Of a DNA stretch of 64,000 nucleotides, positions 10,420 through 22,353 are shown one piece after another (within the stretch, counting starts at the first letter, position 1; each line of letters opens with the position of its first letter). This DNA comes from Hypericum androsaemum (lineage: Eukaryota; Streptophyta; Magnoliopsida; Malpighiales; Hypericaceae). Below the pieces are notes generated by a model. That model saw only the letters and a list, made by a program, of their open reading frames with translations. It ran no database searches and had not been told where the DNA came from. Where the stretch lies: positions 23,680,366 through 23,744,365 of the forward strand of contig OZ023181.1 in the NCBI GenBank assembly GCA_963995505.1, given 5' to 3'. Both the position numbers and the translations under genes were made by a program.

Positions 10420-11754
10420 TGTTAGGATTCTAGAGACTTCATTAGTTAATTGTTATTTTCTATTCAGTTATTTCCATTCAGTTGTTTCCTTCATTGAGAA
10501 CTTTACTTTTAATAGGTTACGGTTTATTTAGTTTTCCTATTTAGCTATTAGGCGTTTAGCTATATAATGCCCACGCACCCTTAGGGTTGATAATTAAGAA
10601 TTATAATCAAGAAGTATCTCCTACGTTCTCCTTCTTCTCTTCTACGTTCACTACTTCTCTCTCTAATGCTATCAAGATCTTTCTCTTCTCAACTTCTTTC
10701 CTCAAATTCTACCAACTATCCAAGCTCATAACAATTTGGTATCAAGAGCCACTTTCCGGGATGGCTGCCACTATCGATGCCTTGTTCGACAGGTTAATTA
10801 AGTGCATCAAGGAGATGGACAAGTCTCCACGAAGGATGGGAGATTCCTCGGTGCTGGCTACTGAAGAGATTCGTGATGCCTCTCAAGAGGCCAAAGGGAC
10901 AGCCATGAAAGCTATTTATGAAGGACAAACACGAGGGTCTGAAGACTTCTCGCTGGCTGAATCTGGTTGATCCGGACGAGGAACCTCCACAGAAGTTGGG
11001 GGATCCATCGATTGAGGCTATTGAGGAGAATCGTGACGCCGTTCAATTGGCAAAAGGAACATCCATAGAAGCTATCTCTGAAAGGAATGTTCGATCGGAG
11101 GAGAAAGTAGAGCACGAGGACTTCGTCCAGCTGTCCAAGTACCTTGGGAACGCTTCTCCCTTGGAGGTCAACGACAGGGCCCACTCCAAGTTCATTGATG
11201 ATATCGGGAGGCTTAACCATTCAACCTACCAATTCTTCGACACTGTTGAGACGTACTACGGGGTTCTGATCGAGCACATGTTCCTGGACGCTGTTGAAGT
11301 TCAAGCATTAGTGAGGAGCAAGGGCCTCTTCTACATTGAGGTCTATGACTACGATGGCGAGGAGGGGGCAGTCGGTGACACCACAGAGCCGGGTTAGCGC
11401 ACACATCCGGATTTCCAGCTCGAGGACGAGCTGTCTCGCGAGGGCGGGAGTAGTGTTAGGATTCTAGAGACTTCATTAGTTAATTGTTATTTTCTATTCA
11501 GTTATTTCCATTCAGTTGTTTCCTTCATTGAGAACTTTACTTTTAATAGGTTAGGGTTTATTTAGTTTTCCTATTCAGCTATTAGGCGTTTGGCTATATA
11601 ATGCCCACACACCCTTAGGGTTGATAATCAAGAAATATCTCCTAAGTTCTCCTTCTTCTCTTCTACGTTCACAACTTCTCTATCTAATTCTATCAAGATC
11701 TTTCTCTTCTCAACTTCTTTCCTCAAATTCTACCAACTATCTAAGTTTATAACA
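10420..11754 (+). mobile_element. Small non-autonomous LTR retrotransposon (TRIM-like)
   Basis: Two direct LTRs, 10420-10733 (314 bp) and 11454-11754 (301 bp), start TGTTAGG and end ATAACA. They differ mainly by a 13-bp insertion in the first plus a few substitutions. The target duplication is ATGTT (10415-10419) against ATGTC (11755-11759), and the 33.7 kb copy of the same locus is an empty site. A primer-binding site resembling the initiator-Met tRNA complement (TGGTATCAAGAGCC) starts at 10737. A purine-rich tract (GAGGGCGGGAGTAG) precedes the second LTR. The total is 1335 bp, too short for gag-pol. Confidence 0.92.
10760..11397 (+). pseudogene. Unknown internal reading frame of the TRIM-like element
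   Basis: The internal domain carries a frame starting MAATIDALFDRL at 10760, ending at a TGA at 10968-10970. An overlapping frame in another phase (10918-11397, 159 codons) runs on to TTEPG and a stop. The two contain a related motif twice (MGDSSVLATEEIRDA and [15 protein letters not shown]), suggesting an internal duplication. I do not recognise the protein. It shows no zinc knuckle, protease or polymerase motif. It may be a gag-like remnant or a captured host fragment. Confidence 0.4.
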
Positions 11755-12023
11755 ATGTCATACACGAAAATAAAGGAACAGAGTAGCCAATAAATATATA
11801 TATAGCGTTACCAGTCTGCAGAGATGATATAAATGCTACAGCATAGCCCCTCCTCAACCCATCCCTTGTGGATTAAGTGCAATTCATAGCAAAGGCCACA
11901 ACTAGCGCAACATAATAATACCTCCTCATCATCAAGGGGCGTCTCAAATTGCAGATTGACTCTTTCTTTCAGCATGACTGGGACTCGGATACAAGTGCCA
12001 GTCACTTTAACCTTCTTGTCATT

Positions 12024-13100
12024 CTGCAAATAGATAGATAGTGTTCAAGAGGCATTTTCCATTGAGAACCAATGATTGATTAATATAAAAGCACGGTAAC
12101 TGAATAAACTTCTGATCTAAGACTCACCCTGATTTTCCTCATTGTACCCATTTGGCGTAATAGGTGCACTATGTGAAAATAGATTACTGCAGTCAAAGCT
12201 ACCAAAAGGTTAGTTTGTGATACATGATACCTGATAAAGTTATCTTCATGCACATAACCAGTTTACAAACAAATTGGGGACTGAATTTACCGTGGTGCAC
12301 GTCAGCTTTAACTTAAAATCACGTCTTGAAAATGCGCGTTTGGACGGACGCTTACCTTGGACCTGCCCGGAACTACATAAACCCGCAAATCATTCCATAA
12401 ACCAAAGAAGAAAGCAAAAGTAACGTAAACCAGTTCAGTTTATACCAGAAAAAGAAAGAGAGAAACAATCGGTAACCCAGAAAGAGAGAGAGAGAGAGAG
12501 AGACTAACCAAAGAAAGGCCAAGAGAATGATGATCACGGGAAAGGAAGAAGAAGAGTTCCCAAAAACAGAAGAAGAGTGTATTTTAAGAGAATCCAAAGA
12601 GGTTCTGTCTATCTCTGGGCAGCATTTCATTTATGGATGAGTGTTATTAATTGGCAAGTCAAAGTCTCTCTTTCTCGCCCTAAGGATTTCCTAGTCCCAA
12701 AAGCGTCGTCTACCCCCTTTTCTTTTTCTTGTTTAATAAAAAATATATATCATATGACACTAGAGAAATTTTTCACATGATAAAATCTTAGTCGTTGAAT
12801 ATAAGCAGATGAACCATACAAAATTTCTAAATTGGGAGGATTACATGTTATATATCACTCTTACTCCATGTGGCATATGTGCTGGCAACATTGTCATCAG
12901 CCACCTGTTTCGAGGCCGGCAGCCGCCACATCTTCCAACGTCCATGGGGCATCTGGTGTATATTGTAAGGACTCTCGCATCATCCGAGCTGCCCTGTCTA
13001 CCTGGCATCCACATCAAAGACACGTCATCTTCCGTCAAAACTTTAACCCGATGTCCTCGAATTATGGAGATTTGAATAAGCGGGGCCCATCATTACAGGG
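12024..13100. repeat. Distal module, copy A
   Basis: Non-coding block that recurs at 47551-48400 upstream of RDR1-C; its left part also recurs at 33981-34380. Recognisable by 'ccgcaaatcattccata', 'gcagcatttcatttatgga' and 'gtctacctggcatccaca'. Reading frames are not conserved between copies: short minus-strand frames with shared words such as WMPGRQGSSDDA fall into different phases. I therefore do not call a gene. A GA repeat lies at 12480-12504. Confidence 0.65.
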
Positions 13101-13147
13101 TTGATGTCACTTTATTTATGGCATGATCGAAAGTAAAGTAAAGAAAA

Positions 13148-13406
13148 AGGGATAAGTTCATTTTAGTACCCTATAGTTTCACTCATTTCGCCTGGAGTAT
13201 CATGTGGTTTCAAATTAGTAGTTTAGTACCCTGTGGTTGACCACCAATTATCAGGGCAGGTCCAAGGCGGCAGCCCGTCGAAACCCGCCCGAAATGACAC
13301 CGTTTTGAGACCATGTGAAAGACATGTGGCACCCGACTTTTTTAAGTTAAAGATGTCGTGGACCATGGTAAATTACCTATTTAGTCCCTAAAATGAACTT
13401 ATCCCT
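13148..13406. mobile_element. 259-bp MITE with perfect 19-bp terminal inverted repeats
   Basis: AGGGATAAGTTCATTTTAG at 13148-13166 is the exact reverse complement of 13388-13406. The interior has no coding potential and includes the phrases 'gtttagtaccctgtggtt' and 'atttagtccctaaaatga'. The flanks are A-rich on both sides, so the target duplication cannot be fixed. It is absent at the corresponding place after the distal-module copy at 48.4 kb. Confidence 0.88.
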
Positions 13407-13513
13407 AAAAATTAATTAACTCACTCTCTCTCCCCCTCTCTCCTCCTCCCCTCTCTCTCTCTCCCCCCTCCTACTCTCTCGCTCCCCCTTCTTTAACCTC
13501 CTGTTTCTCCTCA

Positions 13514-13961
<448 letters not shown>

Positions 13962-14071
13962 TGCAAAATTATTCATTTATTACATTAATTATTATTAATT
14001 CTGGATTCGTTTTGGAATCGAACAAAATTAGAGCGAGTAGACAGTAAGAGGGGGGGGGGGGGTGGGGTAGA

Positions 14072-14303
14072 ACGGAGCTCTGGCGTGATTTTGGCTGGGA
14101 CGCCAGTCTTCGGGTAGTCAACCGCAATCGATGCGCGCTTGGCGAGCTGAAGGCATTTGATGCTCTTTGCCATGTTCGGCTCCCTGTCTGCGAATACCGT
14201 ATGCGCGCTGCAGATGATTCCTATGTTGTCGTTTAGGAAGTAGTCCGCAAAGTGTTCCTGAACTTCCTATTTCAGAGAAGCAGACATCAGTAAAGGCAAG
14301 AAC
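14072..14303 (-). pseudogene. RDR1: RDR1 scrap F: start of exon 4
   Basis: Nearly identical to the first 65 codons of RDR1 exon 4 in copies A, B and D, including IICSAHTVFADREPNMA and KRASIAVDYPKTGVPAKITPE, plus the intron acceptor at its right end (14280). The left edge abuts a poly-G run (14050-14062). The right edge stops where a Copia LTR begins (14304). No other RDR1 exon is nearby, so this is an isolated fragment of a further copy or a product of unequal exchange. Confidence 0.9.
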
Positions 14304-15863
14304 TGTCTGTTACCGTTACAAGCAATCCTTGATCTCAGCCTTCACTGATCTGGTGTATCCCATGATCCCAGCCCTGGATGATCTGGCACAATAACTCCTA
14401 CCTAATCTGATATGATCTGCCGTGATCCTCAAGAGCTTCCATATACGGCTCCCTTGATTCTTGTCCACTGTACATAACTGAAATACATAGACTCCTGTAT
14501 AAATGTATCAATATGAAGACTGAATAAGATGTGTAGAAATTCAAAGATCTTCATGGTATCAGAGCCATAAGCTCTAATATAAAAAAATAAAAAAAATTCT
14601 GAGAAAATCCAGAAATGGCGACACAGCCATCTTCATTACCCGCCCTCTCCACCCTCTTCCCAATCTCTGAAAAATTAACCCCGCAGAATTTTCTCACCTG
14701 GAAGGCACTAATAGAGCCGATGCTCTATAGTAATGACTTGTACGAGCATGTTGATGGTAGTCAACCCCCACCGTCAAAGACAACAGGAGAAATAGGGGCT
14801 CCCAACTCGGAGTATAAGCCCTGGTTCAAGCAAGATCAGCGAGCACTTACATTCCTCATCTCCTCCGTCAGCAGTCCAATTCTACCTCAAGTTGTTGGCT
14901 ACAAAACGGCAAAGGAAGTGTGGGACCGTCTCATAAAGATTTACGGCTCTGGGTCCGTTACCCAAATCCAGCGCCTAAAGAAGAGCTTTTATGCCCTGTC
15001 GAAAGGCAGCGACAACATTGATGTCTACCTACATCGAGCATGAGGTATTGCTGACCATCTGGCTGCCTTTGGAGAACCCATTTCTGATCGAGATCTTGCT
15101 GAGCGTGTCATCCACGACCTCGACGATGCCTATCATCCCTTTTCTAGGTCAGTCGAGGTCCGTCCGGATGTTCTGTCAATTGAAGACCTCCACTCTCTCC
15201 TCTTGAATGAAGAACAGAACCTGCAACAAGCAGCCCCATCACCTGGGCTTGTACCTTCGGTCAATTACAGTGCTAAGTCTTCCTCTCGTGGCCGTGGTGG
15301 AAAAGGCGGTGGGGGAGGTCGTGGACGGTGGAATTCTTCTTTCCTGAACAGCAGCCCTCATTCATCTGGGCTGACTCACCATGCTGGAGGATAGGGATTT
15401 AACAATGGCAGAATGGGTGTTTTGGGACCAGGCCCCAGCCCACGATGCAACAACAATAGAAACAGGCCTCAACAATTCTGGAGCCCACCAGAAAATGAGG
15501 TCCAATGTTACAACTGTCATGGTTACGGTCATCTCTCACGTGATTGTTCATCCAGACGATTTGGGCTGCCAAAGTCGGGGGGGGCCTCAAGTTCGCCACG
15601 CAACATCGCCTCAGGGGTCTTCATGGGTACTGGATTCGGGGACCACTCACCACGTCACATCGGATCTACACAACCTTCCTATCCACTCCGAATATACCGG
15701 TCTCGAAGAAGTGCATTTTGGTAATGGACAAAAACTTCCTATTTCTCATGTTGGTGCCACAAATCTACCATTAGCTAAATCATCCGTCTCGTTGCGAAAT
15801 GTCCTTTGTGTCCCTCATTGTTGCACTAATCTTATTTCTCTTAGTGAACTAACCCATCATTAA
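14304..15863 (+). mobile_element. Copia element 1, 5' half only
   Basis: The 5' LTR is 14304-14553 (TGTCTG...CTTCA), followed at once by a perfect initiator-Met primer-binding site, TGGTATCAGAGCC (14554-14566). Gag starts at 14615 (MATQPSSLPALSTLFPISEKL) and includes a zinc knuckle CYNCHGYGHLSRDC near 15507-15548. The protease region has WVLDSGTTHH. Stops at about 15042 and 15393 and a frameshift near 15600 break the polyprotein. Integrase, RT and the 3' LTR are missing; the element ends against Copia element 2. Confidence 0.9.
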
Positions 15864-16675
15864 ACGCGTAAATGCTTAGCCTTACCACACCTCTGCAGGT
15901 TAGTACTTGGACAGCTTCTGAGAATGGGATGGGTTCCAAGTGATTATCTGAACCATTCATAACTTAGTTGTCTCATTGAACCAAGTTTGTGGGATCTCCA
16001 CTCATCATGGTTGAGTTACCGCTATGAACGTTCTTTAATGTGTAGGTTTTAACCCCATTCCACTTACTGCGTTATACATTTGATCTCTGTTGATTCCTTT
16101 CGTCAAACGATCAGCTATGTTGTCCTTAGACTTTAAATAATCAATGGTAATTATACCACCTGAGATCAATTGTCTAACGGTATTGTGTCTCCTACAGATG
16201 TGTCGAGACTTACCATTGTACATAGTACTCTGTGCTCTCCCGATTGCTGATATGCTATCACAATGTATCAATACAGGGGGCACGGGTTTATTCCAACACG
16301 GAATATCTTCTAGGAAATTTTTGAGCCATTCAGCTTCTTCCCCAGCTTTATCTAGTGCTATAAACTCTGATTCTATGGTGGATCGAGCTATGCACGTTTG
16401 TTTAGAGGATTTCCAGGACACAGCTCCTCCACCTATGGTGAACACATAACCACTAGTGGATTTGGAGTCTTTAGTGTCTGATATCTAATTCACATTACTG
16501 TATCCTTCTAATACAGCTGGATACCTAGTATAAAGTATGCCATGGTTCATGGTATATTTTAGATACTTTAGAACCCTTTCCAGAGCTAGCCAGTGGTCTG
16601 GTCCTGGATTACTCGTGAATCTACTAAGCTTGCTAACTGAATATGCAATATCAGGGCGTGTACAATTGAAAACGA

Positions 16676-17937
16676 CACCGTCTTTTGTTTCTGGCATATT
16701 TCCGAATAAACAGACTATAGAAGAATGACGCAAAAACTGGAACTAGATCGGATCACAAGAATATCAACAAGCTTGTACCGACAAGGACAATCACACTAGT
16801 TGCACTGCATAATAATAATGCGAATATGATGAGGACGATGATGATCAACTGCAAAATGGGTGGAATAGAACTTCAATGCCCCATAAGCTATACCTATACA
16901 GCCACACAGCCACTGCACACTCATACGTAAACCCGATACGAGGTTAGCTCGTAGTCAATACACTCTATGTCAGAAGCGCGCCAATGTCTCCTCCGCTGAA
17001 ACTTCTGCCTTCCAGAATTTACTTCCCTTGGACGGGTTTCTGTGGAAGTATGGTCATCGGCGGCACACGGGTTAAAATCTTATAATCAAACATGGGGACA
17101 ACGGTCCAACTCCTCATGACTCTGCAAGTGGAGCTCGCTGTCATTGTGTGCTGCGTGTGAAACTGCTACTACGCGATACGCTTCTGCAAAAGTTACAAGT
17201 TTCAATACCTTCAAAAACTCGTTAACAACATATCAACGACAAGGACTACGTGTTTGGCTTTTCTGAGTTACAGAAATCCTATCATAGAAACAAGATGTAA
17301 CTGCCATTGAAATCGAGCAGAAACATGCAGTGGTGTCATTAAGAGTGTTTTAATTGAAACCTTAAAATAGAATAAAATAGAATTCTAAGGATCACCCTAG
17401 TTTATTAGTTTCTACTCGGCTAGCTAGTCATGTTTCCAGTTCCTGATCATGGCAATCAACGAACCAACAAAAAGACAAAAAGGAATTGCTTAAGCTGTTC
17501 ACTCTTAACTCTCCAGCCAGAGAGAGAACGAGCTCAATCTGATGCATGATCATAACAAAAATGTAAACCAAACAACCTTTTCTTTCCATTTCTTTCCTTT
17601 CCTTGCCTTTCCTTGCCTTTCCTTGCCTTATCTTGCATTTTCTGGCCATTTCTTGCCTTTCCTTGCCATATCCTGCCCTTTCTTGCACTTTCTTGCCTTT
17701 TCTTAACTTTCCTTGCCATTTCTTTACTTTTCTTGCCTTTTCATGCTATTTCTTGCCTTATCTTGCATTTTCTAGCCTTTTCCTTGCCTTTTCTTTCCTT
17801 TTCTTGCCTTTTCCTTTCCTTCTCTTTCCTTAACTTGCCTTTTCATGCCTTTTCTTGCCTTTTTATGGGTTTTTTTTACCTTATCTTGCCTTTTCTGGCC
17901 TTATCTTGCCTTTTCTTAACTATTCTTCCCTTATCTA
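16676..17937. mobile_element. About 1.26-kb insertion inside Copia element 2
   Basis: Copia RT reads to ..HARIIGSLMY at 17936 and resumes at [12 protein letters not shown] at 16675, the two sides of one motif in intact elements, so the DNA between is inserted. The left half (16735-17400) is of mixed composition and looks exon-like in places, but gives no frame I recognise. The right half is the pyrimidine-rich repeat described separately. No terminal repeats were confirmed. Confidence 0.65.
17575..17935. repeat. Pyrimidine-rich minisatellite
   Basis: About 360 bp of degenerate 10-bp units of the type TTGCCTTTCC, with variants such as CTTATCTTGC and CATTTCTTGC. The + strand is almost purely C and T apart from the regular G. 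Long apparent frames on both strands are products of the repeat, not genes. Confidence 0.9.
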
Positions 17938-20900
17938 CATCAAGCTCCCAATGATCCTTGCATGTTTCAGTTGAGATACTGGGTCTCCTCAATTTTTAGC
18001 TAAGTGTAGACTCAGGTCTACCGGAGTCTTAGCCGGAGGATTGTCAAGAGCATCGAATTTTTTGAGTACGTTCTCAACGTAGTGAGATTATGACAAGATA
18101 ATTACTTCAGTCGTCCTAGAGATTTTAATCCCTAGTATGACATCAGCTAGACCCATATCTTTCATGTCAAAGTTGTTCTTCAACATGTTCTTAGTTTTTA
18201 CGATAAGATCGTTACTGCTTCCCGTGATTAGCATGTCGTCTGCATACAGACATACAATCACATAAGCATCAGGTGTGCCTTTAATGTATACATATTTATC
18301 GCACTCATTGATCTTAAAGCCATTTGACATCATTGTTCTGTCAAATTTCTCATGCCACTGTTTTGGCGCCTGTTTCAGCCCGTACAATGACTTGACCAGC
18401 TTACATACTTTATGCTCTTGTCCGAGGGCAACGAATCCTTCAGGTTGTTCTATATATATCTCCTCTTCCAGTTCTCCATTTAGGAAAGCTTTTTTTACAT
18501 CCATCTGATGTATCTCAAGGTTATAGAGTGCTGCAACGGCTATAAGCACTCTAATATATGTGATTCTTGTGACTGGCGAATACGTGTCAAAGAAATCATA
18601 TCCTTCCTTTTGTTTGAACCCTTTACCTACCAACCGAGCTTTGTATTTGTCGATTGATCCATCAGCTTTGTATTTTCTTTTAAGGATGCACTTACAACCT
18701 AACGGTTTGCAACCCGGAGGGAGATCTACTTTTTCCCACGTGTAGTTTTGCATGATGGACTTAATCTCACTGTTGATAGCTTCTTTCCAGAGAGGAGCAT
18801 CTTGACTAGACAATGCCTCTTGGATTATCTTGGGTTCATTTTCGTTTTCTAACATATATGTCAGAAAATCTGGGCCAAAGGACTTGGTTACTTTGGTCCT
18901 CTTACTCCGTCTAGGTTCCTCATCACCTTGATCAGAGCCTTGTGTGGCTTCATAGCTCCTTTTGTTAGAGCTTGCTTCTTTCCTTTTTAGGAAAGGTATT
19001 CTCAAAGAATATCACATTCCTTGATTCTATGACCATTCTCTCGTTAATTTCTGGGTTTTTAGATTTGTGCACCAGAAATCGATACACACTACTATTGTAA
19101 GCATATCCGATAAAGATGCAATCAATGGTCTTGGGTCCTATCCTTACCTGTTTAGGCTTAGGTACTTCAACCTTAGCTAGGCACCCCCACGCTTTAAGGT
19201 AACTGTAGGAAGGTTTCCTCCCTTTCCATAGTTCATATGGGGTCTTATCCCTTTTCTTGTGTGGTAATTTATTTAGAATATGATTAGCTGAGAGCACAGC
19301 TTCCCCCCACAAGTTCTGGGGTAAGCCTGAGCTAATCAACATAGCGTTCATCATCTCCTTAAGTGTTCAATTTTTGCGTTCAGCTATGCCATTAGATTGA
19401 GGTGAGTATGGAGCAGTTGTTTGGTGAATAATGCCATGGTTTTGGCAGAATTTCTCAAACGGAGCTACGTACTCTCCTCCTCTATCACTTCTAATCATTT
19501 TGATTTTTGCGCTAAGTTGATTTTCAACCTCAGCCTTATAACTCTTGAAAGCTTCTAGAGCTTCGTCTTTTTCTTTCAAGAGGTGTACATAACAGTACCT
19601 TGTGCAATCGTTAATAAATGTGATGAAATATTTTTTCCCACCTCTAGTTTGCACGTATTTCATATCACAGATGTCGGTATGAATTAACTCTAAAGGTGTG
19701 GTACTTGTTTCCACAGAATGAAAAGGTGTTTTGGCCATTTTTGCCTCTACACATACCTCACATTTATTGTTTGGGTCAAACTCCATTTTAGGCAATAAAT
19801 TTAAACTTACTAACTTTCTTAGTGAGCTTAGATTTACGTGTCCTAATCTATCATGCCATAAATTAGAACGATCAGCCAAGTAAGAAGAATTAACAACTTT
19901 ATTAGTGCCCTCAAAGGCTCGTTTAACAGTTATTACATTCATCTTAAAGAGCCCCCTCTCGAGGTAACCCTTTCCTACAAAAGTATAAGCCTTAGTGAGT
20001 ACAAACCTATCAGCCTCAAATACTAATTTTAATCCGGCTTTGCTTAACAGGGAGCCGGATACTAGGTTCTTATGGATGTCCGGGACATGCAGCACATCCC
20101 TGAGGGTCAGCTCTTTTCCGGAGGTCAGCTTCAGCACCACCTTGCCTAGTCTGACTATAGGAGAAGTTATGGAGTTACCCATGAACAACTTCCTTCCGTT
20201 GATCGGGATATAGGTCGAGAACATCTCCTTGTCTGAGCAAATATGTCGGGTTGCCCCTGTGTCAATGAACCACTCTCTTGGGTTATCCACCAAATTGGCT
20301 TCAAACACCACGGCGGATAGGTCTAGCTCAGACAGGTCTTCGGCCAGATTTGCCTTCTCACGATCATCCTTCTTCGGCTGGCGACAATCTTTAGCCATGT
20401 GTCCCGGCTTATTGCAGTTGAAGCAGTTGCCCTTTATCTTCTTGGCCTTCTCCTGCTTTGGCTCTTGCTTCTCCTGCTTGTTGCCGGATTTCTTCCTCTT
20501 CTTGTTGGTACCTCCCTCAGCCAGGTGTACCTTAGCCTCGGAGTTGGCCTTTTCGGTCTTGACTTCGGATTTTTGGTTGTCTTCCACGATCCTTAGTCTC
20601 ACGATCAGGTCTTCCAGCCCCATGTCCTTCCTCTTATGCTTGAGGTAGTTCTTGAAGTCCTTCCACAGGGGTGGTAGCTTCTCGATCATAGCCGCCACTT
20701 GGAAAGACTCGCTTAGTTGTATTCCTTCAGCATGGATCTCATGTAGGATTAGTTGCAACTCTTGCACTTGGTCTATCACCTTCTTGGAGTCAACCATCTT
20801 AAAGTCGAGGAATCGTCTGACGATGAATTTCTTCAAACCGGCATCCTCCATTTTGTACTTCTTCTCTAAGGAGTCCCACAATTCTTTTGCTGTCTTGAAA

Positions 20901-21181
20901 CATGCATAGACATTGTAGAGGCTCTCGTCTAATCTGTTTAGGATATAACGATATAGGAAGTCGCTGTGACTCCAAGCATCGAGAGCGTTGATCGCTTGTT
21001 GATCAGCCTCGTCCTCCGCCATCTTCGGTGCTTCTTCCTTTAGGAAATAGACCAGGTTGAGCGTGGCCAAGTAGAACAACATTTTTTGCTGTCACCTCTT
21101 GAACTTGGTGCCATTGAACTTCGGTGGCCTCTCGGCGTGGATAGCTCCGGGAACCGCTGGTCTAGTGCTTGATGATGCCAT

Positions 21182-22353
21182 CTTCAAGTACACGAATCTC
21201 GTCTTACGTTTGTTGATTGTCGAAGTTGGTGTACTTGATTAGGATCTGGGAAAGTCGAGGCGAGAGTTGGACTCTCTCTCAGTAAGACGAGATTGCCCCG
21301 TATATATTGTGCTTCCGGGCTACAGCAATCGTCCCAAGATACAACAACTTAGACGCTTCCAAGTTCGTAGCACAATGATACTCGAAGCTTCGGGCGCCAC
21401 AAAGCGCCCATTGCGACCTGCGTCCAATGCGCTATGCACACACGCGCGTGCACGTGCTCGTGCTCCGATGGTGCTTCGCACCATCCTCGCAGCGATCCGA
21501 GTTAGCTTTCCAGGTGGTCAACTTATTTTCTAGCTACTAAGGAGCATCTCCTTATAAACTAGAAAATCCTTGTTGCACTTTCCAATGTGGGATTGCCATT
21601 TACACTCTTGGGCCTATCACTTGGGCTTCCCACTTTGGGCCTTTGCTTTAGACTTTATCATTGGTGCTATCTACGGACTCTACGGTTGCCAACTAACTCA
21701 ATTCAAGAGTCCGATCCCACGGCTTCCTTACATGAAATCTTCAAGGCGGAGTTCCTGCGACGAGCGACTGAGCTCACGAGAGGCTGGGACAGCAAGCTGG
21801 AGGCAAAAGAGCGAGAATCGCGAAAGAGGGAAAAAATTAGGGTTCTGTTGATTTTTTATATACTATCTTCTAACTTTTCTTTGGGCGAAATCCCGACCAA
21901 GTCTCTTGATTTTTGGTCCAACTTTACTAACCGGACAAATTTGAGTCAAACCAAATTTTTTCGGTTCTAAAGGTTGACATTTTTATGGAAAATCTGGTAT
22001 GCCTATTGTCTAGAATCATGATCTAACTACTTGGACCACCGATCGGACCACGTATATTAAAACCTTGATTTTTTTTATTAGAAATAGGTGACGCATGGAG
22101 GGGTTAGTGATGATAGTGGGAAGAATAATATATATTATTTAATATATATTCTATCTTTTAAAACACCGGTCGACCCGGAGTTTGGACCAATTCTCAGCTC
22201 GTATTTGAAATCTTGGTATTAAGTCCAAGGGGGATTAGTAGTATAAATATCTAACGGTTATCCATGTTTTTCTCACCCTTTCTTATCCCTTAGATTCTCT
22301 TTCCCCTATCAAACTTCCTCCGCCATTGTAGTTTTTTCGATGCTTTTTCTTCG
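21182..22353. other. Retroelement-derived sequence 5' of Copia 2 and intergenic DNA
   Basis: Positions 21182-21670 are probably the leader and LTR remains of a retroelement (GC-rich repeats, 'aatgtgggattgcc'). At 21661 'attggtgctatc' resembles a primer-binding site in + orientation and is followed by a gag-like run (LHEIFKAEFLRRATELTRGWD, 21730-21800) that soon ends. This hints at a second, truncated element. From 21860 to 22353 there is only AT-rich sequence with a palindromic AT patch at 22122-22150. Confidence 0.4.

Larger units (their letters stand above)
9881..12023 (-). pseudogene. Aspartate-semialdehyde dehydrogenase remnant 1 (last three exons)
   Basis: ASADH reduces aspartyl phosphate in the lysine/threonine/methionine pathway (family knowledge). 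Only the 3' exons are present on the minus strand: 11922-12023 (VKVTGTCIRVPV, VNLQFETPLD), 10051-10210 (EILKNAPGVVVIDDDHASNHFPT) and 9881-9962 (GDQIRKGAALNA.QIAEMLL). Lesions: a CA insertion in the middle exon at the HFPT region shifts the frame, and the ancestral stop (kept as TAA in remnant 2) has become CAG at 9881-9883. The first intron is stretched by an LTR element (10420-11754). No N-terminal exons are found. It is a dead fragment carried by the RDR1 unit. Confidence 0.88.
15866..21181 (-). mobile_element. Copia element 2, degraded and interrupted
   Basis: Minus-strand gag-pol begins at 21181 (MASSSTRPAVPGAIHAE). A TGA replaces a Trp codon about 30 codons in. Gag has a CFNCNKPGHMAKDC zinc knuckle near 20382-20423. 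The protease reads WFIDTGATRHICSD. Integrase includes HDRLGHVN, HTDICDM and APYSPQSNGIAERKN. RT continues at 18088-19354, with the active-site motif in VIVCLYADDMLITGSS. Several stops and frameshifts follow. The end of RT and RNase H ([19 protein letters not shown]) appear at 16035-16675 after an insertion of about 1.26 kb. No clear LTR pair or primer-binding site was found. Confidence 0.9.

Noticed and set aside
12841..13038. Minus-strand frame with WMPGRQGSSDDA, recurring at 48.1-48.4 kb
   Set aside because: The shared words fall in different frames in the two copies and no family is recognised; more likely duplicated non-coding DNA.
17603..17954. Long open frames on both strands in the 17.6-17.95 kb region
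   Set aside because: They are produced by the 10-bp pyrimidine repeat; composition is extreme and no protein family fits.
20229..20648. 139-codon + strand frame at 20.2-20.6 kb
   Set aside because: It is the antisense shadow of the Copia 2 gag frame, which has clear zinc-knuckle and protease motifs.
22122..22150. AT palindrome as an origin or regulatory site
   Set aside because: Simple TATA/ATAT palindromes are common in AT-rich plant DNA and nothing else supports a function.
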